From JABZIP01 sp052173355 (GTDB lineage Bacteria; Bacillota; Clostridia; Peptostreptococcales; Anaerovoracaceae): DNA of 7,847 bases. The notes under the pieces are model-generated. The model was given only the letters and a program-made list of their open reading frames with translations, was not told the origin of the DNA and did not search any database. Location: contig JBQMYS010000055.1 of NCBI GenBank assembly GCA_052173355.1, forward strand, positions 1-7,847, given 5' to 3'. Below, piece after piece: positions 1 through 7,341 of the stretch; position 1 is the first letter of the stretch, and each line of letters starts with the position of its first letter. Position numbers and translations under genes: made by a program.

Positions 1-1
1 T

Positions 2-70
2 TGGGATGTGCAAAGCGGCAGTATCACTATCGGCGGAGTTGATATCAAAGATGTAGGTTTGGAAACCTTG
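2..70 (+). pseudogene. ABC transporter ATP-binding domain, truncated fragment
   Basis: In the frame starting at base 2 the strand reads WDVQSGSITIGGVDIKDV followed by GLETL. This is the usual stretch just after Walker A in exporter-type half-transporter ATPases, especially the YbtP/YbtQ-like iron or siderophore class (compare R-F-W-D-V...G...I-G-G-V-D-I). After codon 68-70 the similarity ends at once. The frame stays open to a TAA at 209-211, but those residues are only the antisense of the ankyrin gene. The Q-loop, signature motif, Walker B and H-loop that should follow are missing. The 5' part lies outside the window. I infer a gene cut off by a rearrangement at about base 70. The ABC assignment is fairly secure; the substrate is not known. 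Confidence 0.72.
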
Positions 71-1946
71 TGGTTTTTTCTTTATACAGCTTTACGCTTT
101 TTAAGTATTCAATTATTTTTTCAACTTCCGGTTCATTTTTCCGCTCATCTAACAGCTGTTGAAATGTGTATTCCTTGTTGTTTTTATCTTTGTATTTATG
201 GTTATAGTTAAATGTACTGTTTTGCAAAAACATATTTAAAGCTTTAAAAAAATTCTTCTCTAAGAGAATAAAAGGCACAGGCTTATCACTGCCGCTTACA
301 GTTTTTATTTTGTAAAAACCTTCTCCTTCAATACTACATTCATACAGTAATTCTATTAGCCGTTCATCATTATACCGCAAGGATTCCGAATATATTTGTC
401 CGGCATAATTCGAATTATTCGCGTATGCAGGCTGATAATATATCAGCATAGAATCCAAAAGCGCTGCATTAGTGCGCAATTCATCAGTCCGTAAAAATTG
501 AACAAGCGGAAGTCCTGTCGGTTTATGTGGAGTCATTGAAAGTGCACTATTAAAATGATTGTGAGGTGACATAATTTTTTCAGGCAGTCTGGAATTCTTG
601 TTATATTCCAATAACTTTTCTATAATACGCGGTTGTTTATTTAAAATAGCGCAAATCAAGTAATCACCGTATTCCCTTATAATGGGTATTTGATTCCTAT
701 TAGTATACTCAAAAAGAGTTGTAAACAAATCTTCATTACCGCTTTCAATGCTTATCTGTAATGCACTTTTTCCGGTACTGCCTTCTTTATCGTGAACTTG
801 CATTACATAGGGATTCTCTTTAATCATTGTTTTTATTACATCAAGAGATTTTCCGCTGTCCGCTTGGAAGACTAAATCAAAAAAACGTTTTATTGCATCC
901 TTGTAGCCGGAATCCTCCAGCTGTTCTTCTTTTATAACTTTTGTGTCTTTAAAACGGTTATATGTTGTCCAAAACGAGACGCTTGCAGTACATGCTTTAA
1001 GAGCACGAGCTAAATCATCGTCTGTTCTCGGATATTTTCTTTCTTTTTCAATAATATTCTTTTCGGAAATGCTCTTTTCTTCTTCAAGAGCATACCGAAG
1101 CTTTGCCTTCATAACTGTAAGATATACATAATAATTTCCTCTGCCGTTATTTAAAGCGAGCACTGATAAGCTTCTATCAAGATTATCCCGTTGAAGAATA
1201 TCTGCCCCGTTATCTATCAGTATTTTTACCATTTCCTTATTTTGCAATTTTACCGCAAGCACAAGAGGCGTTTCTGAAGACGTATTCTTTTTCTCCATTA
1301 ATTTATGCAGTAAGATTTTATTCGGGTCAATCTGTTTCAGCATCTCAATAAAAAACGTTAAATATTCAGGATAACTTGATCTAATCGCCTTATGTAAAAT
1401 ATTCTCATTAAAAGCATCTTCTTTTTCAAGCAACTGATAGGTTCCCGTTACATTTTTTTCACTGTTAATAAGCAGTTCCATAGCTTTTAATGTATTACTC
1501 GTTTGCATTGAATTCGACATTATAAGACAAAAAAGCGGATTATATTGTTCTTTACTTTCTGTCTTGTAATTTAAGGGATAGTAGGATTTTTTTCTTTGTT
1601 CCGCATCAAAGTTAAGCAAATATTCTAGAACCTCGTAATGCCCATTCCAGCCGGCCCACATAATAGCCGATTGCCCAAGTCTGTCGGCAACATTTATATT
1701 TACCCGTTTATTCAATATTTGTTTTACCGTTTTTAAATCTCCGGCTTTAACGGCATAGAACAAATCTTCATTTGCAGGCAACGGCTTATAATAGGTTTCA
1801 ACATCACAGCTTAATAAACCTTTGTCTACCGGCATAGAAGTGCAGGAAAAACAAAAAAATACTATTGGGATAAATATAAGTATGCTATTCTTCAAATCCG
1901 CTTTTGTCTTCATAGTGCCGCTCATCTTCAATTTCATCGTTCTCAT
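45..1946 (-). CDS. Exported ankyrin-repeat lipoprotein, long, diverged repeats
   Basis: This is the last gene of the operon, 633 aa. The start at 1946 is chosen because GAGGAG lies 5 bases upstream (1952-1957). An internal ATG at 1913 (residue 12) has no good Shine-Dalgarno. A long basic N-region is followed by a hydrophobic stretch (residues 21-34) ending in F-C-F-S-C, so Cys35 is the probable lipidation site, although Cys at -3 is atypical. Ankyrin repeats are clearest at residues 58-115 (two), 222-255 and 390-415. The rest is helical and repeat-like but diverged, with a charged, possibly coiled segment at about 283-305. It probably acts as a membrane-anchored protein-binding scaffold in the periplasm or at the surface. 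It overlaps the preceding gene by 62 bases. The last seven codons (RFPNLHL) are antisense to the ABC fragment, so the original C-terminus has probably been replaced or shortened. No terminator is visible beyond the stop. Confidence 0.88.
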   Translation of the reverse strand: MRTMKLKMSGTMKTKADLKNSILIFIPIVFFCFSCTSMPVDKGLLSCDVETYYKPLPANEDLFYAVKAGDLKTVKQILNKRVNINVADRLGQSAIMWAGWNGHYEVLEYLLNFDAEQRKKSYYPLNYKTESKEQYNPLFCLIMSNSMQTSNTLKAMELLINSEKNVTGTYQLLEKEDAFNENILHKAIRSSYPEYLTFFIEMLKQIDPNKILLHKLMEKKNTSSETPLVLAVKLQNKEMVKILIDNGADILQRDNLDRSLSVLALNNGRGNYYVYLTVMKAKLRYALEEEKSISEKNIIEKERKYPRTDDDLARALKACTASVSFWTTYNRFKDTKVIKEEQLEDSGYKDAIKRFFDLVFQADSGKSLDVIKTMIKENPYVMQVHDKEGSTGKSALQISIESGNEDLFTTLFEYTNRNQIPIIREYGDYLICAILNKQPRIIEKLLEYNKNSRLPEKIMSPHNHFNSALSMTPHKPTGLPLVQFLRTDELRTNAALLDSMLIYYQPAYANNSNYAGQIYSESLRYNDERLIELLYECSIEGEGFYKIKTVSGSDKPVPFILLEKNFFKALNMFLQNSTFNYNHKYKDKNNKEYTFQQLLDERKNEPEVEKIIEYLKSVKLYKEKTTRFPNLHL

Positions 1947-3201
1947 TGCTGCTCCTCAACAATTCGATTATTTCTTTGTTATTATTTTTTTGAGCATAAT
2001 AGAGAGCTGTTCTACCGTTATCATTTTTTGCGGTTATATCAATATTCCCGTTTTCAATAAGCATACGTGCTAATACAGCAATACTTTTTTGGGCAGCAAT
2101 ATGCAGGGCAGTATTTCCGTATAAATCGGCATTTGAAATTTGACAACCGCTTTGCATAAGCATTCTGCAAGCAGGAATATTACCCAGAGTGCAGGCATAT
2201 AAAAAAGCAGTAGCTCCATAGTTATCTGTTGCATCTATGTTTATTCCTGAGTTTAGCAATGTATTTAGCATATTATTACTATTATTTTCCACTGCATAAA
2301 ACAAAGCAGTTCTACCTTTTAAGTCTGTTTGATTTACATTTATACCGTAATCTATAAGTAAATTGAAAATTTTCACGTTCCCTGCACGGATTACCTTCAT
2401 CAATGCAGTTGTACCCAATTCGTTAGCAGTATTGGGATTAGCACCATATTCAAGTAAAAGTTTTACAATAGCAATATTTTGAGCAGACACGGCATAGTTT
2501 AAAAGGCTTTCTCCGTTTTCCAATAAGCTGTTAGGATTCACTTTCTTATCCAAATAGAATTTTACTTTTTTTACATCCTGTTTCCGTATCGCTTCCAACA
2601 GGGCATACTTATTTTGCTTTGCAATGCGCTCGGCCCTATACTTTTCCAATAGCTGTACAATTTCCGTATAATTCCTCTGTTTGGCTATTGCTAAAGAATC
2701 TCTATTGTTTTCATCAACACCTTCAGGTTCTGCGCCGTGTGCTAAAAGGAGTTTTACAATTTCGATTTTTTCGCTGTACACATTATGGGTGCTTTCTATA
2801 CACCAAAAAATCGCATTACCGTGTTCTCTGGAATCAAGCCAACTGGTACTCGGCAGTGTGGAAGCTTTTTTTTCCAATAAGAACGCAACTATTGACGTAC
2901 GGCCTCTATAACTTGCTTCGGAAAGAGCAGTCCAGCCTTTATCATCAGTTGCATTTATTTCCGCTCCTCTTTTAATGAGCATTTTAACAATAGAAAGATA
3001 CCCTGCATTCGCAGAAAATACTAATCCTGTTTGATGATCGCTGTCGTCCCGCGCTTCTATATGTGCTCCTTGTTCTAATAATTCTTCTGCTTTTGATAAA
3101 TTGCCAACTTTGCAAGCCTCTATAAACTGCTCATCAAGCGAAAATGCTGCAAGAGGAATAGCAATACATAACACCATTGTGCGCATAAGAAATGTTTTCA
3201 T
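1885..3201 (-). CDS. Exported ankyrin-repeat protein, nearly all repeats
   Basis: A 438-aa protein. The frame is open further upstream to an ATG at 3246, but 3201 is preferred. It gives a clean signal peptide (MKTFLMRTMV, then a hydrophobic core to residue 20), AAGG lies 7 bases upstream (3209-3212), and its ATG forms a 4-base ATGA overlap with the stop of the OmpA-like gene. The likely cleavage site is near residues 19-22 (A-F-S before LDEQ). From residue 23 to 417 the protein is a near-continuous solenoid of about 11-12 ankyrin repeats. Good examples are GRTALFYAVENN at 296-307 and YGNTALHIAAQ at 361-371, with LL..GA and N..D turn motifs. There is no lipobox and no other domain, so it is probably a soluble periplasmic or secreted protein-binding protein. 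The final 21 residues are very acidic, and their DNA also carries the start of the next gene. The ligand is unknown. Confidence 0.9.
   Translation of the reverse strand: MKTFLMRTMVLCIAIPLAAFSLDEQFIEACKVGNLSKAEELLEQGAHIEARDDSDHQTGLVFSANAGYLSIVKMLIKRGAEINATDDKGWTALSEASYRGRTSIVAFLLEKKASTLPSTSWLDSREHGNAIFWCIESTHNVYSEKIEIVKLLLAHGAEPEGVDENNRDSLAIAKQRNYTEIVQLLEKYRAERIAKQNKYALLEAIRKQDVKKVKFYLDKKVNPNSLLENGESLLNYAVSAQNIAIVKLLLEYGANPNTANELGTTALMKVIRAGNVKIFNLLIDYGINVNQTDLKGRTALFYAVENNSNNMLNTLLNSGINIDATDNYGATAFLYACTLGNIPACRMLMQSGCQISNADLYGNTALHIAAQKSIAVLARMLIENGNIDITAKNDNGRTALYYAQKNNNKEIIELLRSSNENDEIEDERHYEDKSGFEE
1952..1957 (-). promoter_or_regulatory. Ribosome binding site GAGGAG inside the upstream gene
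   Basis: On the minus strand GAGGAG is followed by five bases and then the ATG at 1946. It lies inside the 3' coding part of the preceding ankyrin gene. It decides the start of the last gene at 1946 rather than at the ATG at 1913, and implies that ribosomes reload before finishing the upstream gene. Confidence 0.6.
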
Positions 3202-5003
3202 TGTTCTGCCTTTTCTATAAAAAATTCTACACGTCTGTTTTTCCAATTATCTTTACTGTCCGGCGCAACCAATAATTGCTCCCCGCCGTTTGCCTCAATT
3301 TTTATGTGCCTTTCAGGAATACCGAAAAAGACAAATGCCTTTTTAACTATTTCCGCTCTATTTTTTGATAATTCAATGAGTTGCAGTTGCTCTTTTTCCA
3401 TTAAAGCCCTATTCGGATAACTTGTATAATTCGCATTACCCGCAAGAATTAATACTTCATCTTTATCCAGTTGTTTTAAAATAGCTTGGGCGGTTTTCCG
3501 TAAACTCGCCGCATTTTGAATAAAATACTCATTGTCAGACAGAAGCGCTGCATCGTTTCCCATAAAGTAAATAGGTTTTGCAACAACTTGTCTTCGATTT
3601 TTTTCCCCAGCTTCTTTAAAAATGAGAGGTGTGCTGAAATGAGATGAAAAAAACTCCCGTTCATCTTGTTCATTTGTTGTTTCCAGCACAAAATCATATT
3701 CCTCACCAGTGAAAAGCCTTATATTTCCGCTGCTATCATAACCGTTCCAGCTGATATTTTGAGTATCTTCAACCTCTGCTTCGTACAGCAGTTTATCTTC
3801 ATGCATAACTTTTAAAACTGCCGTTTTCACCGTATCTTTGCAGTTTAATTTTAGGTTAAACAAACCGTTTGAAAATGAACAGGTAAGTGCAGGCTGTTCT
3901 AAAACTTCTGCTCTTATATGAGAAACAGAATGCCCCACAGAACTTTCGTAAAATACCGTACATAGCTCATTTTGTTTTAGTTCATTTCCCGCATCGTCTT
4001 CGCATAACAGAACAACAGTATATGTTCCACCTTTAACTTTTTCTTTAGTTATTTTTGAAATACCTTTCCATTCAAAACGCTTGCAATAAACGGCATCATT
4101 TGAACTAAATACATCGCTAAAATGCTCTACCCCATCTGCATCATAAATAGCTGTTTTCCAAACCTTTGATTGAATACCGATTCCAGCATAGTAAAATGGT
4201 TTTACCGTACCGTCCGCGTTGAAAACAACCCCATCATTTCCAATAATGGAAAGATGAAACGGATAGTTTTCCACCCTAAATGGAATACGGACATCCTTTC
4301 TATTTCCTGCACAGTCTTGAGCGATCAGTGTAAGCTCATGCGCCCCTAAGGAAAGAGAAGCATAGTCGGAATACTGCAAGGGAACAGCAGGAGGGAACGG
4401 CCTTTCTTCTCCATAGGGACATTCCTCTTTATATATATATTCTCTGTCATCAAGCAGTACTTCCCATACATGAGCCTTCGCGGTTCTATTTTTTAGCGAT
4501 AAAGCTAAATACTCCTGCTTGTTTTTATATATTGTTCCGGATGTAAGTATGCAATCATCCTTTGTTATAGATGGAGGTTTGGTATCAATAATTATGCGGT
4601 ATATATACTCATTTGTAATGGTTTTATTTCTTCGATTCGTTTCAAGTAAATGAAGCTCATAAATACCGTCATTCACAAATCCTCTTTTTTCTTTACCTGC
4701 CTGTTTATACGCCCATTCCATTTCAACACAGCTGGGGCGGATATATTCTTCTATGGAAGTAAAAAATTTTTCCCTTACCTCAATTTCCGCTACCGGCCGA
4801 GGAGATTCTTCACTGCCGTATATGGGGCTATTGAACCTATTCAAAATGTAATAAGTGTATGTAAAATTTTTTAAATCCGCATTCCGTGTTATCACCAGCG
4901 GAGGCGAAGTTTTAGGATTTTTATAATATTCATTCTGTTCTGCCGACAAATAACATAGATGTATCAGCAGAAAGAAGAATATGCCGTAGTGATTTTTATT
5001 CAT
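3198..5003 (-). CDS. Exported OmpA-domain protein with Ig/FlgD-like modules
   Basis: A 601-aa protein in the middle of the operon. Residues 1-21 form a signal peptide with a Phe/Leu-rich core and L-S-A before Glu22. Residues 105-455 hold beta-rich modules. GIYELHLLE then IIIDTKPP (113-144) resembles bacterial Ig-like repeats in which FxVDttPP ends a strand. FEWKG (310-314) with GGTYTVVLLCEDDAGNE (325-341), and ISWNGYDSSGN (417-427) with GEEYDFVLETT (433-443), resemble the FlgD-type Ig fold. Residues 475-597 are an OmpA-like domain, with LSKNRAEIVKKAF (545-557) and NRRVEFFI (589-596). The usual G-H-T-D peptidoglycan-binding motif reads G-N-A-N (522-525), so the Asp is replaced by Asn. The likely role is a cell-wall-associated envelope protein that may anchor its ankyrin partners. 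It overlaps the gene before it by 8 bases (no clear Shine-Dalgarno, so coupled translation) and the next by 4. Confidence 0.88.
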   Translation of the reverse strand: MNKNHYGIFFFLLIHLCYLSAEQNEYYKNPKTSPPLVITRNADLKNFTYTYYILNRFNSPIYGSEESPRPVAEIEVREKFFTSIEEYIRPSCVEMEWAYKQAGKEKRGFVNDGIYELHLLETNRRNKTITNEYIYRIIIDTKPPSITKDDCILTSGTIYKNKQEYLALSLKNRTAKAHVWEVLLDDREYIYKEECPYGEERPFPPAVPLQYSDYASLSLGAHELTLIAQDCAGNRKDVRIPFRVENYPFHLSIIGNDGVVFNADGTVKPFYYAGIGIQSKVWKTAIYDADGVEHFSDVFSSNDAVYCKRFEWKGISKITKEKVKGGTYTVVLLCEDDAGNELKQNELCTVFYESSVGHSVSHIRAEVLEQPALTCSFSNGLFNLKLNCKDTVKTAVLKVMHEDKLLYEAEVEDTQNISWNGYDSSGNIRLFTGEEYDFVLETTNEQDEREFFSSHFSTPLIFKEAGEKNRRQVVAKPIYFMGNDAALLSDNEYFIQNAASLRKTAQAILKQLDKDEVLILAGNANYTSYPNRALMEKEQLQLIELSKNRAEIVKKAFVFFGIPERHIKIEANGGEQLLVAPDSKDNWKNRRVEFFIEKAEQ

Positions 5004-6120
5004 AGTTTTTTGCCATATCTTGAAATTCTACGCGTTTTGCCTTTTTTAAAAGAGTTAAAGGAGTTATGCTTTTGTCATTTGGCGCATATACATCACAGCC
5101 GTTTTCCAAAAGATACCGCGTAATATCAAGGTCGCCGTTTTTTATTGCAATGTGCAAAAGAGTATTTCCAAAAGCGTCCTCACCTGTTAAGGAAGCTCCT
5201 TTTGCGTGTAAAAATTTCAACATTGAAACATTATGACTAAAAACAGCAAGCATCACAGCATTTATACCCATAGTATCTTGTTGATTAATATTTGCACCTG
5301 AATCAAGAATAGCAGTAATACTTGATCGGTCACTTTTATTAACCGCATATAATAGAGGCAATTGGCCGTGTACATTTGGATAATTTGGATTGATACCGTA
5401 TGAAAGTAAAAGATTAAGAATTGGATTATTTCTGTTTACAAGTGCGTAAAAGAGAGCATTATTTCCATTAATATCCGCTTCATTTACATTTTTTCCATTT
5501 TCAAGCAGCTCTTTAACAGCCTTAAAATCTTGATTTTTTACAGCTTTTAAAAATTCGGAATCCGGAACACCCAATATAACATTGTATGAATGAGTATCCT
5601 GCGTTACAGTAACAGACGGTACGGCAGGTTGAGATTTTTCAGCTTTTTTATTTGACGGCTCAATCTTCTGTTCAGGTTTATTTCCCGGAATATCAAGCGG
5701 TTTTTCAGGTTGTATAATTGGAGTTTCTACCGTTTTTTTAGGTTCTGCAATTTGAGGTTTAATAGGTTGTTCTTTAGGGAAGCCGAATAAGAGGCGGATT
5801 TTTTCATTGCGGGAATTCTCAGCATAATGTACGGCCGTTTTTTTGCTATTATCCGGTATCGTCTTATCCGCTCCGGCGGAAAGCAGTTTTTCTACGATTT
5901 CAGGACTTTCAAGTAAAACCGCTGTATGGAGCAAGGTTCTACCGGAAGCATCCTGTCTATTTATAATACGCTTCATCCGCGCCGGAGTTGTGTTATCGAT
6001 AAGATAGAAAAGCTCCGACACTTTATTCTCGTTCACATACCGTACCAACTCTCCATATTTTTTTGTTGTGGCACAGGAAAACAGCATAGCAACAAATAGT
6101 AAATAGAATATTTTTTTCAT
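4996..6120 (-). CDS. Ankyrin-repeat lipoprotein with Pro/Lys-rich linker
   Basis: A 374-aa lipoprotein and the second gene of the operon. MKKIFYLLFVAMLFSC is a lipoprotein signal with lipobox L-F-S-C, so Cys16 is the likely lipidated residue. A short ankyrin block follows at residues 58-112 (SGRTLLHTAVLL, LLSAGADKTIPD). Residues 115-170 are a low-complexity linker rich in Pro, Lys, Glu and Gln, with repeated KP, EPKK and QPEKP units. A second block of five repeats occupies residues 187-345 (GNNALFYALVNR, HGQLPLLYAV, GNTLLHIAIKNGD). The linker could let the distal repeats reach away from the membrane or through the cell wall; that is inference. It starts 12 bases after the first gene's stop. 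AAGGG (6127-6131) lies 6 bases upstream of the ATG. The 3' end overlaps the OmpA-like gene by 8 bases. The partner is unknown. Confidence 0.9.
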   Translation of the reverse strand: MKKIFYLLFVAMLFSCATTKKYGELVRYVNENKVSELFYLIDNTTPARMKRIINRQDASGRTLLHTAVLLESPEIVEKLLSAGADKTIPDNSKKTAVHYAENSRNEKIRLLFGFPKEQPIKPQIAEPKKTVETPIIQPEKPLDIPGNKPEQKIEPSNKKAEKSQPAVPSVTVTQDTHSYNVILGVPDSEFLKAVKNQDFKAVKELLENGKNVNEADINGNNALFYALVNRNNPILNLLLSYGINPNYPNVHGQLPLLYAVNKSDRSSITAILDSGANINQQDTMGINAVMLAVFSHNVSMLKFLHAKGASLTGEDAFGNTLLHIAIKNGDLDITRYLLENGCDVYAPNDKSITPLTLLKKAKRVEFQDMAKNYE

Positions 6121-6132
6121 ACCATGCCCTTT

Positions 6133-7119
6133 TTAATCCATTACTTCATTCAACACTTTCTGTGCATAACTATTTTTATATTTTTTGATATACCACTTTA
6201 TATCCCGTTTCTGCCTATCTTTTTCTGTAATGAGAATATCAGGGTCATACGCCCGCATTATACGGTCTATGATGTCATTCGGCTGATCTTTCTCAATAGC
6301 CCAAAGCACTACAGGTTTACCATTAATTTTTACATTGGCAATATTCCCATCTGCATCATGTTTTCCTATTATTAGTTTTATTATTTCTGTCGACTGTCCG
6401 GTTTTCATTGCCCATGCCAACGGCAGTTCCCCATTTGGAAGCGGTTTAGCTATATCTATCTCGTTATAACTTGAAAGCAAAGTATGCAACATACCGGTTT
6501 TTTTCTTTGTAGCTGCCAACATAAAAATATTAAGTCCTGCCGAATTTGTTTTACCCCAACTAGGAGTTCTTCCACCCTCTAATAGAATTTTTAAATGATT
6601 TTCTGCTCCTTTTTGCACAGCATACATATACGCATCCATTCCGTCATCATTTGCGGCATCAGGGTTTGCACCATATTCCAAAAGCACTCTTAAAGCTGAA
6701 ACGGAAGCATTACTTATAGCATACATCAGGGCAGTATCCCCTTGCGAATCTTGATTATTTGGATTGAGATCGCCTGCGTGTTCAACAATATAGCGAAGGA
6801 TTTTATCATCTCTATTGGTTTTTGAGGCGAGCATTAGGGCTGTTACACCAGCCCTATTCTTATATGAAGGGTTGGCTCCTTCGTCTACCAGCATTTTTAC
6901 ACCCTTTAGCCATTGATTCTCACACGCAATCATTAATGCTGTTTTATCCAACGCGTCATTTCTATAATCAACATTAGCACCACTGCTTAAAGCTTCTCTC
7001 AAAGCATTAACATCCGAACTTTTCGCAGCATCCAATAGAGCTTCGTCCCTATCTTCACTCCACACTGCCGAAACACTCAGCAATAAAAAAACGATACACA
7101 AAGCAATATTTTTTTTCAT
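6133..7119 (-). CDS. Exported ankyrin-repeat protein, first gene of operon
   Basis: A 328-aa protein from the ATG at 7119, preferred because GGAGG lies 5 bases upstream (7125-7129) and the product then begins with a textbook signal peptide: MKKN, hydrophobic residues 5-18, likely cleavage after residue 18 or 21. The frame is open 21 codons further, but that extension reads through the promoter and the poly-T tract and is not expected to be translated. Ankyrin repeats fill residues 24-280. Clear units are DKTALMIACENQ (58-69), GVTALMLASK (91-100), GDTALMYAIS (127-136) with LLEYGANPDAAND (146-158), and MDAYMYAVQKG (161-171). There is no lipobox, so it is probably a free periplasmic or secreted binding protein. 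The C-terminal 45 residues are charged and helical. The promoter next to it drives the whole operon. Ligand and role are unknown. Confidence 0.9.
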   Translation of the reverse strand: MKKNIALCIVFLLLSVSAVWSEDRDEALLDAAKSSDVNALREALSSGANVDYRNDALDKTALMIACENQWLKGVKMLVDEGANPSYKNRAGVTALMLASKTNRDDKILRYIVEHAGDLNPNNQDSQGDTALMYAISNASVSALRVLLEYGANPDAANDDGMDAYMYAVQKGAENHLKILLEGGRTPSWGKTNSAGLNIFMLAATKKKTGMLHTLLSSYNEIDIAKPLPNGELPLAWAMKTGQSTEIIKLIIGKHDADGNIANVKINGKPVVLWAIEKDQPNDIIDRIMRAYDPDILITEKDRQKRDIKWYIKKYKNSYAQKVLNEVMD

Positions 7120-7124
7120 AGAAT

Positions 7125-7129
7125 CCTCC
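7125..7129 (-). promoter_or_regulatory. Ribosome binding site of the first ankyrin gene
   Basis: GGAGG on the minus strand is followed by ATTCT and then the ATG at 7119. It sets the start at 7119, because an in-frame ATG at 7131 overlaps this ribosome binding site and has none of its own at a normal distance. Confidence 0.75.
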
Positions 7130-7155
7130 ATAGATTTTATAAAAAGAGCACCTCC

Positions 7156-7182
7156 AGTATAAAAAAAAAAAACAAATGTCAA
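7156..7182 (-). promoter_or_regulatory. Sigma70-type promoter of the ankyrin operon
   Basis: On the minus strand a perfect -35 box TTGACA (7177-7182) and a near-consensus -10 box TATACT (7156-7161) are separated by 15 bases (7162-7176). Transcription would begin near 7149, leaving a leader of about 30 bases before the ATG at 7119. It is the only good promoter seen upstream of the five genes. The spacer is two bases shorter than the usual 17 and is mostly a homopolymer. Promoter strength therefore probably depends on tract length, which suggests on/off or graded switching. Confidence 0.65.
7161..7172 (-). repeat. 12-base homopolymer tract in promoter spacer
   Basis: There are twelve A on the + strand, which is T on the transcribed sense. 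The tract covers the last base of the -10 box and eleven of the fifteen spacer bases. Tracts of this length are prone to slipped-strand length change. Two added bases would give the optimal 17-bp spacing. Confidence 0.7.
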
Positions 7183-7341
7183 GTAACCTGTCTAAACTTG
7201 CAAAAATTCCTGCATTATTAATAAAGATACACGAAATCAAGGTTTTACATCATAAAAACGATTTCATACTTGTAGGTAGGTGTGAGGATTGTTTTGTTTA
7301 AAAGCCGTGTTTTTGTTACTTATCATAGTGGTTTCACTGAA

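Noticed and set aside
2619..2975. Long frame on the + strand opposite the ankyrin gene
   Set aside because: It is the antisense of a well-supported repeat protein. It has no motif, and other + strand frames in the block (for example 943-1131, 1822-2073, 4650-4874, 6124-6375) are the same kind of shadow.
3202..3246. N-terminal extension of the 438-aa ankyrin protein to 3246
   Set aside because: It would place 15 charged residues before the signal peptide and lose the ATGA overlap. The site at 3201 has its own AAGG.
7151..7155. Second GGAGG near the first gene
   Set aside because: It lies between the -10 box and the expected transcription start, so it would not be in the mRNA, and no start codon follows at a suitable distance.
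7120..7182. Longer start for the first ankyrin gene at 7182
   Set aside because: The extra 21 codons run through the promoter and poly-T tract and would bury the signal peptide. GGAGG and the ATG at 7119 fit far better.
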